DNA of 64,000 bases, from assembly GCA_020226215.1 (NCBI GenBank), contig CM035236.1:52451057-52515056 (forward strand). The letters are read 5' to 3'. Position numbers and translations under genes: made by a program. Numbering within the stretch: the stretch's first letter is position 1; the number at the start of each line of letters is the position of its first letter. Positions 26,034-37,224 of this stretch are shown here, piece by piece. The stretch is from Sindora glabra. Its lineage: Eukaryota > Streptophyta > Magnoliopsida > Fabales > Fabaceae. The notes beneath the pieces were generated by a model. It ran no database searches, was not told where the DNA came from, and was given only the letters and a program-made list of their open reading frames with translations.

Positions 26034-27330
26034 TCATGCGACAAACACTTTGCTTTCACTAGGATTATAGAAATAGTATCCTTTAGTTTCCTTAGGATAC
26101 CCTACAAAGTAGCACTTGTTCGTTTTAGGTCCAAGCTTATCAGAAACTTGACGTTTTATATAGGCCTCACAACTCCAAATCTTCATAAAAGATAAGTTGG
26201 GACGTTTCCTAGTCCATATTTCATATGGAGTCTTTTGAACCGTTTTAGAGGGAACATGATTGAGCGTAAAAGCAACTGTCTCTAGAGAATGCCCCCAAAA
26301 GGAAATTGGAAGATCTATATGACTCATCATAGATCGTACCATGTCTAACAAGGTACGCTTTCTCCTTTTTGAAACACCATTCCATTGTGGCGTTCCAGGT
26401 GGAGTGAGTTATGATACTACACCACACTCTTTTAGATAGTCATCAAATTCTTAGCTTAAGTATTCTCCACTTTGATCTGATCAAAGTGTTTTAATACTTT
26501 TACCAAGTTGGTTTTGCACTTCATTCTTGAATTCCTTGAACTTTTCAAAGGATTCTGATTTGTGTTTCATAAGATACACATATCCATATCTACTGAAATC
26601 ATTAGTAAATGTAATGAAGTACTGGAAACCTCCTCTAGCAGGTGAACTAATAGGCCCACATACATCAGTATGTATGAGACTTAATAGATCATTAGCCATT
26701 TCACTGTGTCCAGTGAATGGTGTTTTAGTCATTTTTCCTAGCAAACAAGATTTGCATATTTCATATGATTCAAAATCAAATGAATCCAAGAATCCATTTT
26801 TATGGAGCTTGGATATGCGCTTCTGATTTATATGGCCCAAACGACAATGCCAGAGATAGGTTAGATTTAAATTATTTGATTTAAATCGCTTAGTGTTTAT
26901 GTTATCGATAGGCATTTCAAGATCAAGAATATAGAGCCCATTGAACATTTGTGCACTGTAGTAAAATATTTCATTTAAATAAACTGAACAACTTTTGTTC
27001 TTTATTATAAATGAAAAACTTTTCTTGTCCAAACAAGAAATAGAAATAATATTCCTGTTGATAGCAGGCACAAAATAACAATCCTCTAATTCTATTACTA
27101 AACCAGAAGGTAAAGATAGATAATATGTCCTTACAGCTAGCGCCGCAACTCTTGCTCCATTGCCAACTCGTAGGTCCACTTCGCCTTTAGCTAGAGTCTT
27201 ACTCCTTTGTAGTTCCTACACATTTGTACAAATGTAAGAACCGCATCTGGTATCTAATACCCAAGATGTAGAAGTGGAAACATTAATTTCTATAACACAA
27301 ATACCTGAAGTGGAAGTCGTGGAAGTCTTA
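26034..27330 (-). pseudogene. Copia protease and integrase, broken
   Basis: The protease remnant lies at about 27,216-27,262 (SWVLDTR-CGSYICTNV). The catalytic D-T-G reads D-T-R, so the active site is lost. The pre-integrase HHCC zinc region follows at about 26,725-26,860 (LWHCRLGHINQKRISKLH ... EICKSCLLGKM). The integrase core shows the first Asp in IHTDVCGPI (26,675) and the second in FTNDFSRYGY (26,605). The Glu lies in a SGEYLS segment near 26,460, followed by an in-frame stop. Stops near 26,415 and 26,034 divide the C-terminal part, which retains LPISFWGHSLETVAFTLN and KCYFVGYPKETKGYYFY. The stop at 26,034 sits where a CGA codon would be expected. Confidence 0.88.
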
Positions 27331-28086
27331 CTTCCCTTCTTCTTTTTCAGATTTTCTAGATAAACCTTACAGTTTCTTTTTCCAATGTCCAGTCTGATCG
27401 CAATGGAAGCATGTCCCTTCCTTAGCCACACCTCCTTTTGGCTTAAGTGCAGAGGATTTAGACTTGGGCTTGCCTTTGGATTTGGAATCCTTCTTATTTT
27501 TGCCCTTGCCTTTTCCTTTGCCCTTTTGAACCATCATTATAGTATTAGGCTTAGTCTTTTGCAAATTTTATTCAGCAATTCTTAACATGCTTAACAATTC
27601 TGGCAGTGGTTTGTTAATTTCATTCATGTTGTAATTCATGATAAATTGACCATAACTCTTTGGCAACAATTGTAGAATTAAGTCAGTGGCTAACTCTTGA
27701 CCTAGTGGAGCACCTAATCTCTCAAGGTTCTCAATATATCCAATCATTTTAAGTACATGAGGCCCAACAGGTTTTCCTTCTGCTAGTTTGCACTGAAATA
27801 AGGTTTTTGTCACCTCAAATCTCTCATGCCGAGCTTGGCCTTCATAAAGCTTTTAAGATGCTCAAGCATGTCATAAGCTTCCATGTTCTCATGTTGCTTC
27901 TGAAGCTCAGAGTCGAGGGGCAGTAGCTTTAGGTTCTTGAGGAACAGGTTCCTCTAGGATATACATTTTTCGCTCATGTTTGAGGACTATCCTCAAATTC
28001 CTGTACCAGTCCAGGAAGTTTATCCTATTCAATTTGTCCTTCTCAAGGACCGATTGTAGTGATAAGTTATTTGATGTATTAGCCAT
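27331..28086 (-). pseudogene. Copia gag, broken
   Basis: Encodes the capsid/nucleocapsid part of the element. The ATG at 28,086-28,084 starts MANTSNNLSLQSVL, followed by the family's RINFLDWYRNLRIVLKHE block. A TGA at about 27,910 stops the frame after ATAPRL. The capsid continues through an AYDMLEHLK segment (27,875), KLAEGKPVGPHVLKMI (27,785) and LILQLLPKSYGQFIM. A Lys/Gly-rich basic stretch (27,440-27,540) precedes the zinc knuckle CFHCDQTGHWKKKL at about 27,370-27,411, whose last Cys is replaced. This ATG is preferred because it directly precedes the conserved capsid start. Confidence 0.88.
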
Positions 28087-30118
28087 TGGTTATCTACGAC
28101 AGAAATATGCAAAGTAAGTATTAAATTTAAAACATTTAATAAGGTCTTTTATTAAATGTACCTCCCACTATTTCATTCAAATTAATAGCCCTCACTATTA
28201 ATTCGGAAAGTCATATTGTCTAAGCTTTCTAGTGGGCCAAGATCCATATTCCACCAAGCCTTAAGTTAGCTTTGGCTAATCACTTAAAACTTAGTTATTT
28301 AGGTAGGCAACACTTGTCAATTGTATCATATACAACTCTTAGATAATTGGGTGAATAACACTTGTTCTAGTCCATCTTATAAGCTAAAGCCCAACTCTAT
28401 ACCTCTAGGTCTCAATCCTATTGAGATATCCTAGTTAAGTTGGACCCAATGTTTGATATTTGGATATCACTATTATCTAGTCGTATCTCACCAAGATAAA
28501 CGAGGTACCTTGCTTTGGCAAACCTACTTTATGTCGATCGAGGCCTTGATGAGTGCTAAACATTGGAAGGCAGCATAAATTATTACTGACTTAATATTTT
28601 AGATGAGGGATTTTAACTTAATTATTATCATATCTCACCATAACTAGCCTATTTATTCATGCAATATATCTAGCATATCTCATATATCATATAAAGTAAA
28701 TGAATAAAATAGACTACCATATATCATATATCATGCAATGAATAGAACTATCACATAGTAGGAACACATTCTATCACATAATAAATGCATGCTCATCAAT
28801 ATCATCACATAATAAAGAAATCAAAATGTCACATAGTATGACCCCAAAATTCTATTTTCTAATGACATTCCTAACTAACTTCTTAGCTTTTTCTTGTCCC
28901 ATAACTCCTTAGCTTCTCCTTGTTCCAAGCCAAGAATGTTCCATTGCAATTACAAATTTACAATAAAAACCTTGAGTTTCATTTGAGGGGAGTGAGATGA
29001 GAAGAGAATATACATTAGAAAAATAGAGGAAGACATGACACGCAAGTCGTATTTAAAATCCATCCATAAAAACTCCAAGGGCCATATTATGTAATACATT
29101 CATGCATCATATGTAATAATTGCTAAGAAATATATGTAACCAAGATAAGGAGGATGACTGACATATATATTTCATAACTTAATCATCATAAAAAATCATG
29201 TTCTAAAATAGCGCTTTAAGAACAAAAATAATTTTTGAACGCTATGCAGAGTTAGTACAGCAGTCCCGTTAGTCGGTTAGCGAGCGGGGGTTAAAAAGGC
29301 AGAGCCTTTTGCCGGGGGGTGTGGGGGGCAGAGCCCCTCGGGCTAAAAATTGAATTCATTTGACATTCAAATTTTAATTTATTCTGCCAACAATTGACAC
29401 ACCCCAAGTCGAACAATTCGACTATATGATTGACATTCAAATCATAGTTTCAAAATAAGATTTACGTCAAAACACTTTGAATAATTTTAATCATATCAAT
29501 ACAGATCCAGCATACATATACCTCATAGACTAGATTCAACTTAATCATATTTAAACAATTTTAAATAGGTCCTTATAGATTCAGAATTGATCACATTAAT
29601 TCTGTACTGACTAGGTTATATGCTTTAAACGCAGAGACCATCACATATTCAGAACAGATTCAAGGGTTTATCATATGAAAACTCAGAATTAAATACTAAT
29701 CCAGAACGCATATATATATCACCCATATATAACTTGACTTAAGGATTAAGTTTGATTAAATCTGATTCATAACAGAACTTATTTACATCAGAATTGCACA
29801 TGAAACAGATTTGAATATAAAGCAGAAAAATGAATAATCAGATTCATACAATTAATCTTATTAATTGATAATCAGATTTGAAATTCAGATCATATATATC
29901 ATATATATATTTATGAAATCAGAACCATACACGAGTTTGCATATATCTCATATATATCTAGTTTAAACAGAAACTGATTTGATATTAATTTATCACATAA
30001 ACATTCATCAAAACGTGTAACTTCTGATTTAAACTGAAATAGATTTAATGTGTATTTATCATATAAATATTAATCAAAGATGGTAAAACACATAATCAGA
30101 ACTATGTTTTTGCAAGAA
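28087..30118 (-). other. Long untranslated leader of the copia element
   Basis: About 2 kb between the primer site and gag without coding content. It is AT-rich except for a sharp GC-rich island at about 29,262-29,345, and contains several CAGATTT/CAGAA-type short repeats at 29,560-30,110. Long leaders are known in plant copia elements. Confidence 0.6.
29262..29345. repeat. GC-rich, G-tract island in the copia leader
   Basis: On the plus strand, G5, G6 and G6 runs lie close together (GCGGGGG-like, then GGGGGGTGTGGGGGG), with a GGCAGAGCC palindrome that repeats as GGCAGAGCCCC. Its composition differs sharply from the surrounding DNA. The plus strand could form a G-quadruplex; the element's own RNA would be C-rich and hairpin-forming here. 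Confidence 0.65.
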
Positions 30119-30130
30119 GCTCTGATACCA
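30119..30130 (-). other. Primer binding site of the copia element
   Basis: GCTCTGATACCA on plus is the exact reverse complement of TGGTATCAGAGC (initiator tRNA-Met), one base from the 5' LTR. Confidence 0.88.
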
Positions 30131-31039
30131 CTGTTAGGAATTCAGATTATTACATGCAGCAAAATTTTAAAATTTTAATCCGAATTCTACCTAGGATCCA
30201 TGCAAAAAGCATAAATCAATGATTAGGGTCTTACCTATTGGGCACTCGTATTTCTACTGATCAAAACTTGAGAGTGGATGAATTAAACGTCGGCCGGATG
30301 GTACAGCGTCTCTATGGTATCCACATGGAGTGAACAACGACCTCTCAACCTCCACGAATATGCTAGGATGTGTTTTTCTCCCTAGGAATTAAGATTGGAT
30401 GTTTTCTAAGTGATTTAGGGTTTGTATGGAAGCTTTGAGCGTGTCATTCATGTGTTGCCCTCAAGCCTTTTTTTATAGAATTTAAGCAAGCCACAATCCT
30501 ACTCCTACTAGGATAATGCTTCCAAAATCCTAATTACACTTAACAACTCATCTTATCCTTTTCCTAGAAATAATGGGGAGAGATAGGACTTATCTATTAA
30601 TTATCTAATATTAGATAATAATATTATCTCATAATATAAATATCTTAATTATTAGATAATTGCATATAGTTATTAAATATCAAAATAATATTATCTCATA
30701 ATATATTTATCTAATATCTGATAACGTAATTATTTAATATTACTTTAATATCAAATAATATCAAATAATATTATATATATATATTATGTGAATAACACAT
30801 TATTATTCTAATAACACATTATTATTCTTAATAATAATATATATATGCACGAAAATAAGTCCAATTAATTGGATATTAATATAATTAAAGACCAATTAAT
30901 TATTGTCTTATTCCTACTCCTTTTATATGACCCTGTAGGTTCTTACTACGTTGACAATGACTCATTATTGAGCCATAGACAGTGAGCGGTATCTAGCAAT
31001 ACATTACTGCCACTCAAGTAGTAAGAATGTCTGTACTTC

Positions 31040-32438
31040 TGATAAATGCACAATTGCACTTAAATTTTATGTGTTTCATCACTTATTTACTTAGTATCTT
31101 GTGCAAATTAATTGAAAAAGGGTACTTAAATGCTCGATATTTTATTTTTAGGTTTTGAAGTGACACATTTGAGTATTAGAAAAGGATCCAGAGCCAAAAC
31201 CATGCAAATTGTGAAGAATCGAAGCAAAGTTGCTCACCTGACAAAGAACACAGGATATGGGAACCCCGTGTGGAAAGCCGTGTATCCTTCTGGAATGCTT
31301 CGAAGCTTCACTGAGCTGCTCACAGAAAAACATGAGGTGAAACACGGGCCGTGTCATACCCCGTGTACCATACTACCTGACACTTTGTAAGTAAACACGG
31401 GGAGTGTCATGCCTCGTGTATCATGCTGCTCAACCTTCGCAGAGAAACACGGGGTACAACACGGGCCGTGTCATACCCCGTGTACATTACCCATATAAGT
31501 TTTGTGCGAAAAATCACTAAAGGGGAGAAGAGAACTGAAAATTTAAAAGAGGAGCCGTCAGTAGAAACCCTAGGAGAGACCCAAAGTCACTAAGGGTGAC
31601 TGCTAGCCTTGGATTCAAGCAAAGGATTGAAGATTCAAGCAAGGAATTTGTAGAGCTTCATGACTAGTTTGATCCCCCTATCTATTTTCTGGTTTTCTGC
31701 TGGTTGTGTAATGAACTCACACTAAACTCTAGTGCTCAGCTGGGGTGAACTTGTTCATGGATTTATAGATATGATTTTTATATAATCTAACTAGATTTAC
31801 TGTTAATTTATGATTTGATTATGTTGTTTTGTATTTCAACAATCTAATACTTCTAGAATATTGGATTTGTGTAAAGGATTAGTTGATTCTAGGTTGGAAT
31901 GACCAATTAACTAATCAGACCTTGCATAATCATTGGGAATCTCCATTAGACTTAGGAATTAAGCTAATTGGATTCTTTTGCACAAGATGAAATGTCTAAA
32001 AATGGATTCTCAAGCAATGTTAATGCAACCTAGATGAGTGATTACTAGAGAAATTCTGGGTACTTTATCTTTTGGTTAGTAGCTAGTAGCCTTACAATGA
32101 GGTATAGCTTATTTTTGGTAATCCAGCAATCTAAATTAATAGTAAACCAAGTTAGAGGATTATCTTCATTCCATAATGAAATGCACAAGGGAACCCTAAA
32201 GCTGAATACACTTCCATCTCATTTGAATTAAATCTTTACCTAATCCATACCAGTTCCATTTGTTTCCTTTTTGATAACTAAGCTTTATTTTGCATTTTAC
32301 CATTAATTCACAATATCAATCGATACACCTAGATAATTCACCTTGAAATTCAGTTAGTATTCAACATACAATCCCTGTGGAGACGATATCTTTTATACTA
32401 TAACTCGACTAAACCTGTGCACTTGCAGGACTACGTCA
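31040..32438 (+). mobile_element. Solo LTR, family B copy 1 (gypsy Tat/Athila-like)
   Basis: Starts TGATAAATGCACAA and ends near GTGCACTTGCAGGACTACGTCA. The flanks ACTTC (31,035-31,039) and AATTC (32,439-32,443) match at four of five bases, and the uninterrupted site is visible at about 23,391-23,400. It aligns throughout with 33,843-35,315. The CCCTGTGGAGACGA ... GTGCACTTGC tail is a pattern I know from LTR ends of Tat/Athila-type gypsy elements. The lineage is inference. No internal coding region is present. Confidence 0.85.
31240..31495. repeat. Tandem palindromic ACACGGG repeat, four units
   Basis: Units of alternating length (about 52 and 64 bp) each contain a hairpin built on AACACGGG and its complement CCCGTGT, for example ACACGGGCCGTGTCATACCC. 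The GC content contrasts with the AT-rich flanks. Confidence 0.8.
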
Positions 32439-33263
32439 AATTCGACATCCACCTAATACATGATCAACGTTTTGCATCATAATCCCTTTTGTAATAATAC
32501 CCAAATTGAACTGGAGGCATGAAATGTGTCATCCTCGTCAATGTTCAATTTATATTTCTTAATACTGAGTAGACTTAAAATAAATGATTAATATCACATA
32601 TTAATTCAATTGAGCATGGCCATACATTTCTAAGTCTCACTCAATCAAGGGGCCTAAGGATATTTCTCTTTTATACAAGAGTAAGAAAATTCCATCTACA
32701 TCACTCACTTCCCTTTGCACGATTTATGACACACCTAATCAATGCCCTACTTGTCATCCTGATTAAAGGTGACATAGGATAATATTAAAATGAGTAATTC
32801 CTCATGTAAGGAACCGTAGTAACTTCAGGTCAAAAGTTTATGTGTATTTGTGATCATATGAGAATAATTTATGACACATCTATCCATACAATATTCTCAT
32901 AGTGGGTCAGTCCAGTACATTGTTCACTAGTAATGTACTCATGTATTAATTTGATATCACATATCCATGATTCATAATCATCAGTCACTATACATGTTAG
33001 TCTCGATGTATTATTACTATCCTTTCATAATAATCCTTGACTAGGGGCATTTTAGGAATAACAAAGCTATTTCAAGGATAATTATTATATTAAGTTATAA
33101 ATCGCATAGAATAATAATAAAATTATGAGAATAAAATATAATAATTAAATTACTTAAAATAAAATATAATACATTGTGTATTATTTCAATCATCTATATG
33201 ATTAATTCATAGGACACACACCAACAATGTCAAATTATAGTGTCAATAAGAGCATGACATTTG

Positions 33264-33276
33264 AAGTAAGGGAGAA
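33264..33276 (+). other. Polypurine tract of the non-autonomous element
   Basis: AAGTAAGGGAGAA lies immediately before the TG of the second LTR, the expected priming site. Confidence 0.65.
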
Positions 33277-33842
33277 TGTTATAAGTTAGTAGTTATAATA
33301 GTTTAATAGACAAAATGCTAGGATTTGGATGAGACTTGGTGAAAAAATTCAGCATGCTATGAAGGACTTATGGTCAAAATTTAGGATAAATCCAACTTGT
33401 GTACTATTTTTCTCAAATTTTCTAAATTTAAGGGTATTTTAACAATTTTGGCATGGTTCAAAAATTTGAAAGAGTTTGAAAAGCCTGTAAATATGATCCT
33501 CACATTCTTAGCTTCATGTCATTGTCTATTCATGTGAATTAGACACCTGAAGCTTTAAAAAAAAAAGCTTGTGACAATTTAGAAAAAGTATGTTAACTCT
33601 TAGTATGAGAGCTTTTGCTCAAAATACTTTTTAAGGGAGTGGATTGTTAGAAAGGTTGGTAAGGTGTCTAAACACTAAGCTAGGAACTTAAGTATGTTAA
33701 CTTGTGGCAATCCCTTTCATACTTAAAACTATAGAATATAGCATATACCAAATAAATGGAGTGTACCTCTCCCTATTCAATTATCCCTTTCAACCTTTTG
33801 TGCCTAAAGGCTCATGTATGAGGTAATCCTACAATTCAGTAT

Positions 33843-35315
33843 TGATAAGTGCACAAATACACCTAAATTCTATGTGTTTCATCTATTTATTTACTTAGTA
33901 TTTTGTGCAAATTGATTGAAAAGGACACTTAGATGCTCTATATTTTATTTTCAGGTCATAAAATGACACATATGAGCATTAGAAAAGAATCCAGAGGCAA
34001 AACCATTCAAATCATGAAGCAAGATTGTTCACTCAACAAAGAACACAGGGTATGGGAACCCCATGCTCATGGCCGTGTTTCTTTCTGGACTGCTTCGAGG
34101 CTTCGCTGAGCTACTCAGAGAAGAACACGGGGTAAAACACGGGCCGTGTTAGACCCCGTGTATCTTACTGCCATTCACTTCTGAAGAACACAGGGGGTGT
34201 CACACCCCGTGTAATATGCTGATCAGTCTTCGTTGAAGAACACGGGGTAGAACATGGGAGGTGTACTACCCCGTGTACATTACTGCTTGACGTTTCGTAG
34301 GAGAACACGGGGCGTGTTGCACAACGTGTTTCTTGCTGCTCAAACTTTCGCTGAGAAACACGAGGTACAACACGGGCCATGTTGGACCCTGTGTACATTA
34401 AAAATATAAGTTTTGCGCGAGATCTTGCAAAGAGAGGGGGGAAACTGAGAATTAACAAGGAGAGCTGCTGGGAGAAGTCCTAGGAGAGACTCAAACTCAC
34501 CAAAGGCGCCTTCTAATGCGGATTCAAGCAAGGAATTGAAGAATCAAGCAAGAAATTTGTAGATCTTCATGGATTGTTTGACTTCCTTCTCTATTTTCTT
34601 GTTTTCTTCTGATCTTGTAATGTTCTCACACTAAACCTTTGTGCTTAGCTTAGGTGAACTTGTTCATGGAGTTATAGAACTGAATCTTATATAATCTAGC
34701 TTGATTTACTATTGAATTATGATTTGATTATGCTGTTTTGTCTGGAACAAGCCAATATATCTGGATTATTGGATTTGTGTTATGGATTAGTTGATTCTAG
34801 GTTGAAATGACCAATTAATTAATCGGATCTTGCATGATCATTGGGAATATCAATTAGACTTAGGAATTAAGCTGATTGAATTCTTTTGCACAGGATGAAA
34901 TGTCCAAGAATGGATTCTAAGCAGAGTTAATGCAACCTAGATTAGTGGTTACTAGAGTAATTCTGGACACTTAATCTCTTGGTTAGTAGCTAGTAGCCTT
35001 GCAATGAGGTATAGCTTAATTTTAGTAATCCAGCAATCCTAATTAACAGTAAACCAAGTTAGAGAATTATATTCAGTCCATAATGAAATGTACAAGGGAT
35101 CCTTAAGCTAAGTACGCTTTTATTCCATTGAATCAAACCTTATTTTGATAGCTAAGCTCTGTTTTACAACTTATTCTTGATTCACACTCTCAATTGATCC
35201 GCCTAGATAATTTTACTTGAGATTCAGTTAGTACTCAACCTACAATCCCTGTGGAGAATGATAATCTTTTATACTATAACTCGACTTAACCCGTGCACTT
35301 GCGGGATAGTGGTCA
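33843..35315 (+). mobile_element. Solo LTR, family B copy 2
   Basis: Starts TGATAAGTGCAC and ends GATAGTGGTCA. AGTAT on both sides (33,838-33,842 and 35,316-35,320) is a perfect target duplication. Same family as 31,040-32,438 but with more palindromic repeat units. Confidence 0.9.
34035..34405. repeat. Tandem palindromic ACACGGG repeat, about six units
   Basis: Starts of clear units lie near 34,123, 34,185, 34,236, 34,301 and 34,353, spaced about 62, 51, 65 and 52 bp, preceded by a degenerate unit near 34,041. Long and short units alternate as in copy 1, which has two fewer. Confidence 0.8.
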
Positions 35316-35485
35316 AGTATGCAAGGGTGCTTTAGCGACATTCAATTATGGCTTATAGACTTATTAGTTCCATTATCTTTATCAACTGTACTACAAGTAA
35401 GTTTTAATAAAAAGGCTAGTATATTTTCCAAGAGTGATAAATATACAGTACATACTTTTGATTAGAAAGCTATTGGCTCATGATA

Positions 35486-35774
35486 TTAAGTCAAGTGCAA
35501 CCTTTAAGGGGAAGTTCTTACTCTTTCAATATCTAAAAAAGAAATAGGTGGTTCTACTACAAACCTAACAACATTTTATAGTGCAAATAATGAATTATCC
35601 ATTGATAGGAACACTTAGAGCCAAATAATTCAATCAAATCCTCCACCAAGTTATTAACAAAATCATCTCTAACTTAAGATAATATAAGATATGAGGCACT
35701 TTAGTGTCTTTAATGCCATTTTTATCATAATAGCCTTTATAACTATCTTAAAAGTATGCTTTAAATGTAATCAT
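35486..35774 (+). pseudogene. Gypsy gag remnant, right part with first half of zinc knuckle
   Basis: Gypsy DNA resumes after the nested element. The last codons before the solo LTR, at 35,757-35,774, encode the first two Cys of a CCHC knuckle; the remaining His and Cys lie at 37,225-37,251 beyond the insertion. The rest of this piece is too decayed to align. Confidence 0.6.
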
Positions 35775-37219
35775 TGCTGGGAATCGCGCATCATACATGC
35801 ACAGCGGAATAAAACTTTTTGCACGATTTCCACCAAGGATCCATGCGAATTTAGAACGCCATAGATTAGGGATTAGGGTTTATACCTTTCGGCAAAATTC
35901 TTCTGACCGCTACACCAAGTCCGATCTGCTTCCAAATCACGAACCGGAATGGAAACCAGTAAATCAGATCACCAGTACAACGTTTATGTGGCTGCACCTC
36001 TGTGGTATCCACACGAACCCATGAATCACCGATGAATGTCCGCTACACACACCGGTTGGAATTGATCTCCTTAGACCTCGTAGTGCTAGCTACGCCTCTT
36101 CAGAGATTTTGGTCAAGGAGAGCGGCTAGGGTTTTTCTATGCTTTTACTTGGGGTGCGTGAAGAATAATAGTAATCCTATTATTACCCAATAAGCCTATT
36201 TAAATAGGTGCATAGAAAAACCTAACCTATTTGGGCCTTATTCCATGTATAATTATAGGCTTACTATTGAGCCTTATAATTATAACATGAATTCCCAAAT
36301 ATTAAGCCCAAACAATTTGGTCCATTAATTCCAAATTCACTAAGCTCTAAGTGTGCGACCCTACAGACTCTCATTACTTTGGCAATGACCATTAATCATA
36401 TTAATGATCATAAACAAAGATTGGTGTCTAGCAACACATCATTGTTACCCAAGTAATGAGAAAGTCGGTGATTTGACTAAACCTTTACACGTGATCATCA
36501 CTTATGTCCTTTTATCCTATACATCTAGATTGAGCACGAGACATGAACCGTGTCATTCCCGTATAGCCCAATCTTAAGGTTTCTTGACTCCTAAGTAAGC
36601 TGACTGAAACAAATGTAATCGACATCTCATGTCAATTCATCTGAGCATGGCCATGCATTTTCTCAGCTTTACTTAGTCAAGGGGCCCATAGATGTTACTC
36701 CTGTTATATAGGAGGGACAAATCCCATCTTGATCACACAAACCCCTCCGCATGATATGTGACATATCCAATATCTACCCTTGCATTCACTTAACCATCAG
36801 TGACATAGAATAGTATCAAAATATGAAACTCACATGTAGGGAACCTTGGTGATCTCAGGTCAAAGGACCATATTAATAATGATCACTAAGAACCATTTAT
36901 GACACTCATATAACGATCCATGTAGTGTTCTTAATATGGGTCGGTCCAGTATACAAGTTCTCTAACTTGTACTCATGTGTAAACTTAATATCCTATATAA
37001 GTTTTCACACATGCTAGTCTTAACATATCAAAGCAACCTAATCCACAATGATATATGACTAGGGACATTTAAGAATATAATTATTCTAAGGTTATTATTA
37101 TAATTAAATATATTACGCAGACAATATATATAAATATAATAATTAGAATTGCCATTAAAATAACATGATTCAAAATTACAATCACCAATATGATTGGTTT
37201 TAGGGCATATACACTAAAA
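35775..37219 (-). mobile_element. Solo LTR of a copia element, inserted in the gypsy zinc knuckle
   Basis: ATCAT precedes (35,770-35,774) and follows (37,220-37,224), a perfect duplication. It starts TGCTGGGAATC and ends ACACTAAAA, so the final CA is mutated. Blocks match the LTR at 22,558-24,184 in the same orientation, such as AAGGATCCATGC near the left end and GAGCATGGCCATGCATTT at about 36,642, so it is a related family in minus orientation. No internal region remains. Confidence 0.88.
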
Positions 37220-37224
37220 ATCAT

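Larger units (their letters stand above)
22558..33226 (-). mobile_element. Ty1/copia retrotransposon nested in the non-autonomous element
   Basis: The element starts TGTTAGGAATTC and ends CACACCAACA. The flanking 5 bp are GTGTC (left) and ATGTC (right), four of five matching. The coding order on the minus strand is gag, protease, integrase, RT, RNase H, which defines copia. Primer site and polypurine tract are in the right places for a minus-strand element. Without the solo LTR in its 5' LTR it is about 9.3 kb. The LTRs are roughly 92% identical over their first 250 bp by eye, so it is much younger than the gypsy host. Most premature stops look like single changes of CAA, CAG or CGA codons. 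Confidence 0.9.
30132..33226 (-). repeat. 5' LTR of the copia element, carrying a solo-LTR insertion
   Basis: Matches 22,558-24,184 from its first base (TGTTAGGAATTC) to CCAACA. Between 31,040 and 32,438 it is interrupted by an unrelated solo LTR. A small duplication around 30,800-30,832 (ATTATTCTAATAACACATT) and about 40 bp near 30,575-30,620 account for its slightly greater length. Confidence 0.9.
20205..35485 (+). mobile_element. Non-autonomous LTR element nested in the gypsy gag
   Basis: The two LTRs have nearly equal lengths once later inserts are removed (728 and about 731 bp). A perfect iMet primer site follows the first LTR and a purine tract (GTAAGGGAGAA) precedes the second. The left flank is TCAAG; the right flank reads TTAAG then TCAAG, so the target duplication is either four of five bases or a perfect copy offset by 5 bp. 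Cleared of inserts, the element is about 3.1 kb. Its internal DNA (20,947-22,557 plus 33,232-33,276) shows no gag or pol motif, so it must have depended on another element. Confidence 0.75.
33277..35485 (+). repeat. 3' LTR of the non-autonomous element, carrying a solo LTR
   Basis: Begins TGTTATAAGTTAG. It aligns with 20,205-20,932 up to 33,842 and resumes at 35,321 (GCAAGGGTGCTTTAGCGACA against GCATGGATACCTTAGTGGCA). The interruption is exactly one solo LTR plus its 5-bp target duplication. Confidence 0.85.

Noticed and set aside
31130..31390. 86-residue ORF in family B solo LTR
   Set aside because: It is a translation of LTR sequence and the hairpin repeats; the related copy at 33,843-35,315 does not keep the frame.
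31240..34405. Regularly spaced palindromic repeats resembling a CRISPR array
   Set aside because: The repeats are degenerate, spacers are themselves repeated, and they lie inside plant LTRs with target duplications.
35797..36193. Two overlapping plus-strand ORFs with gene-like composition
   Set aside because: They lie within the copia solo LTR in the antisense direction and have no motif.
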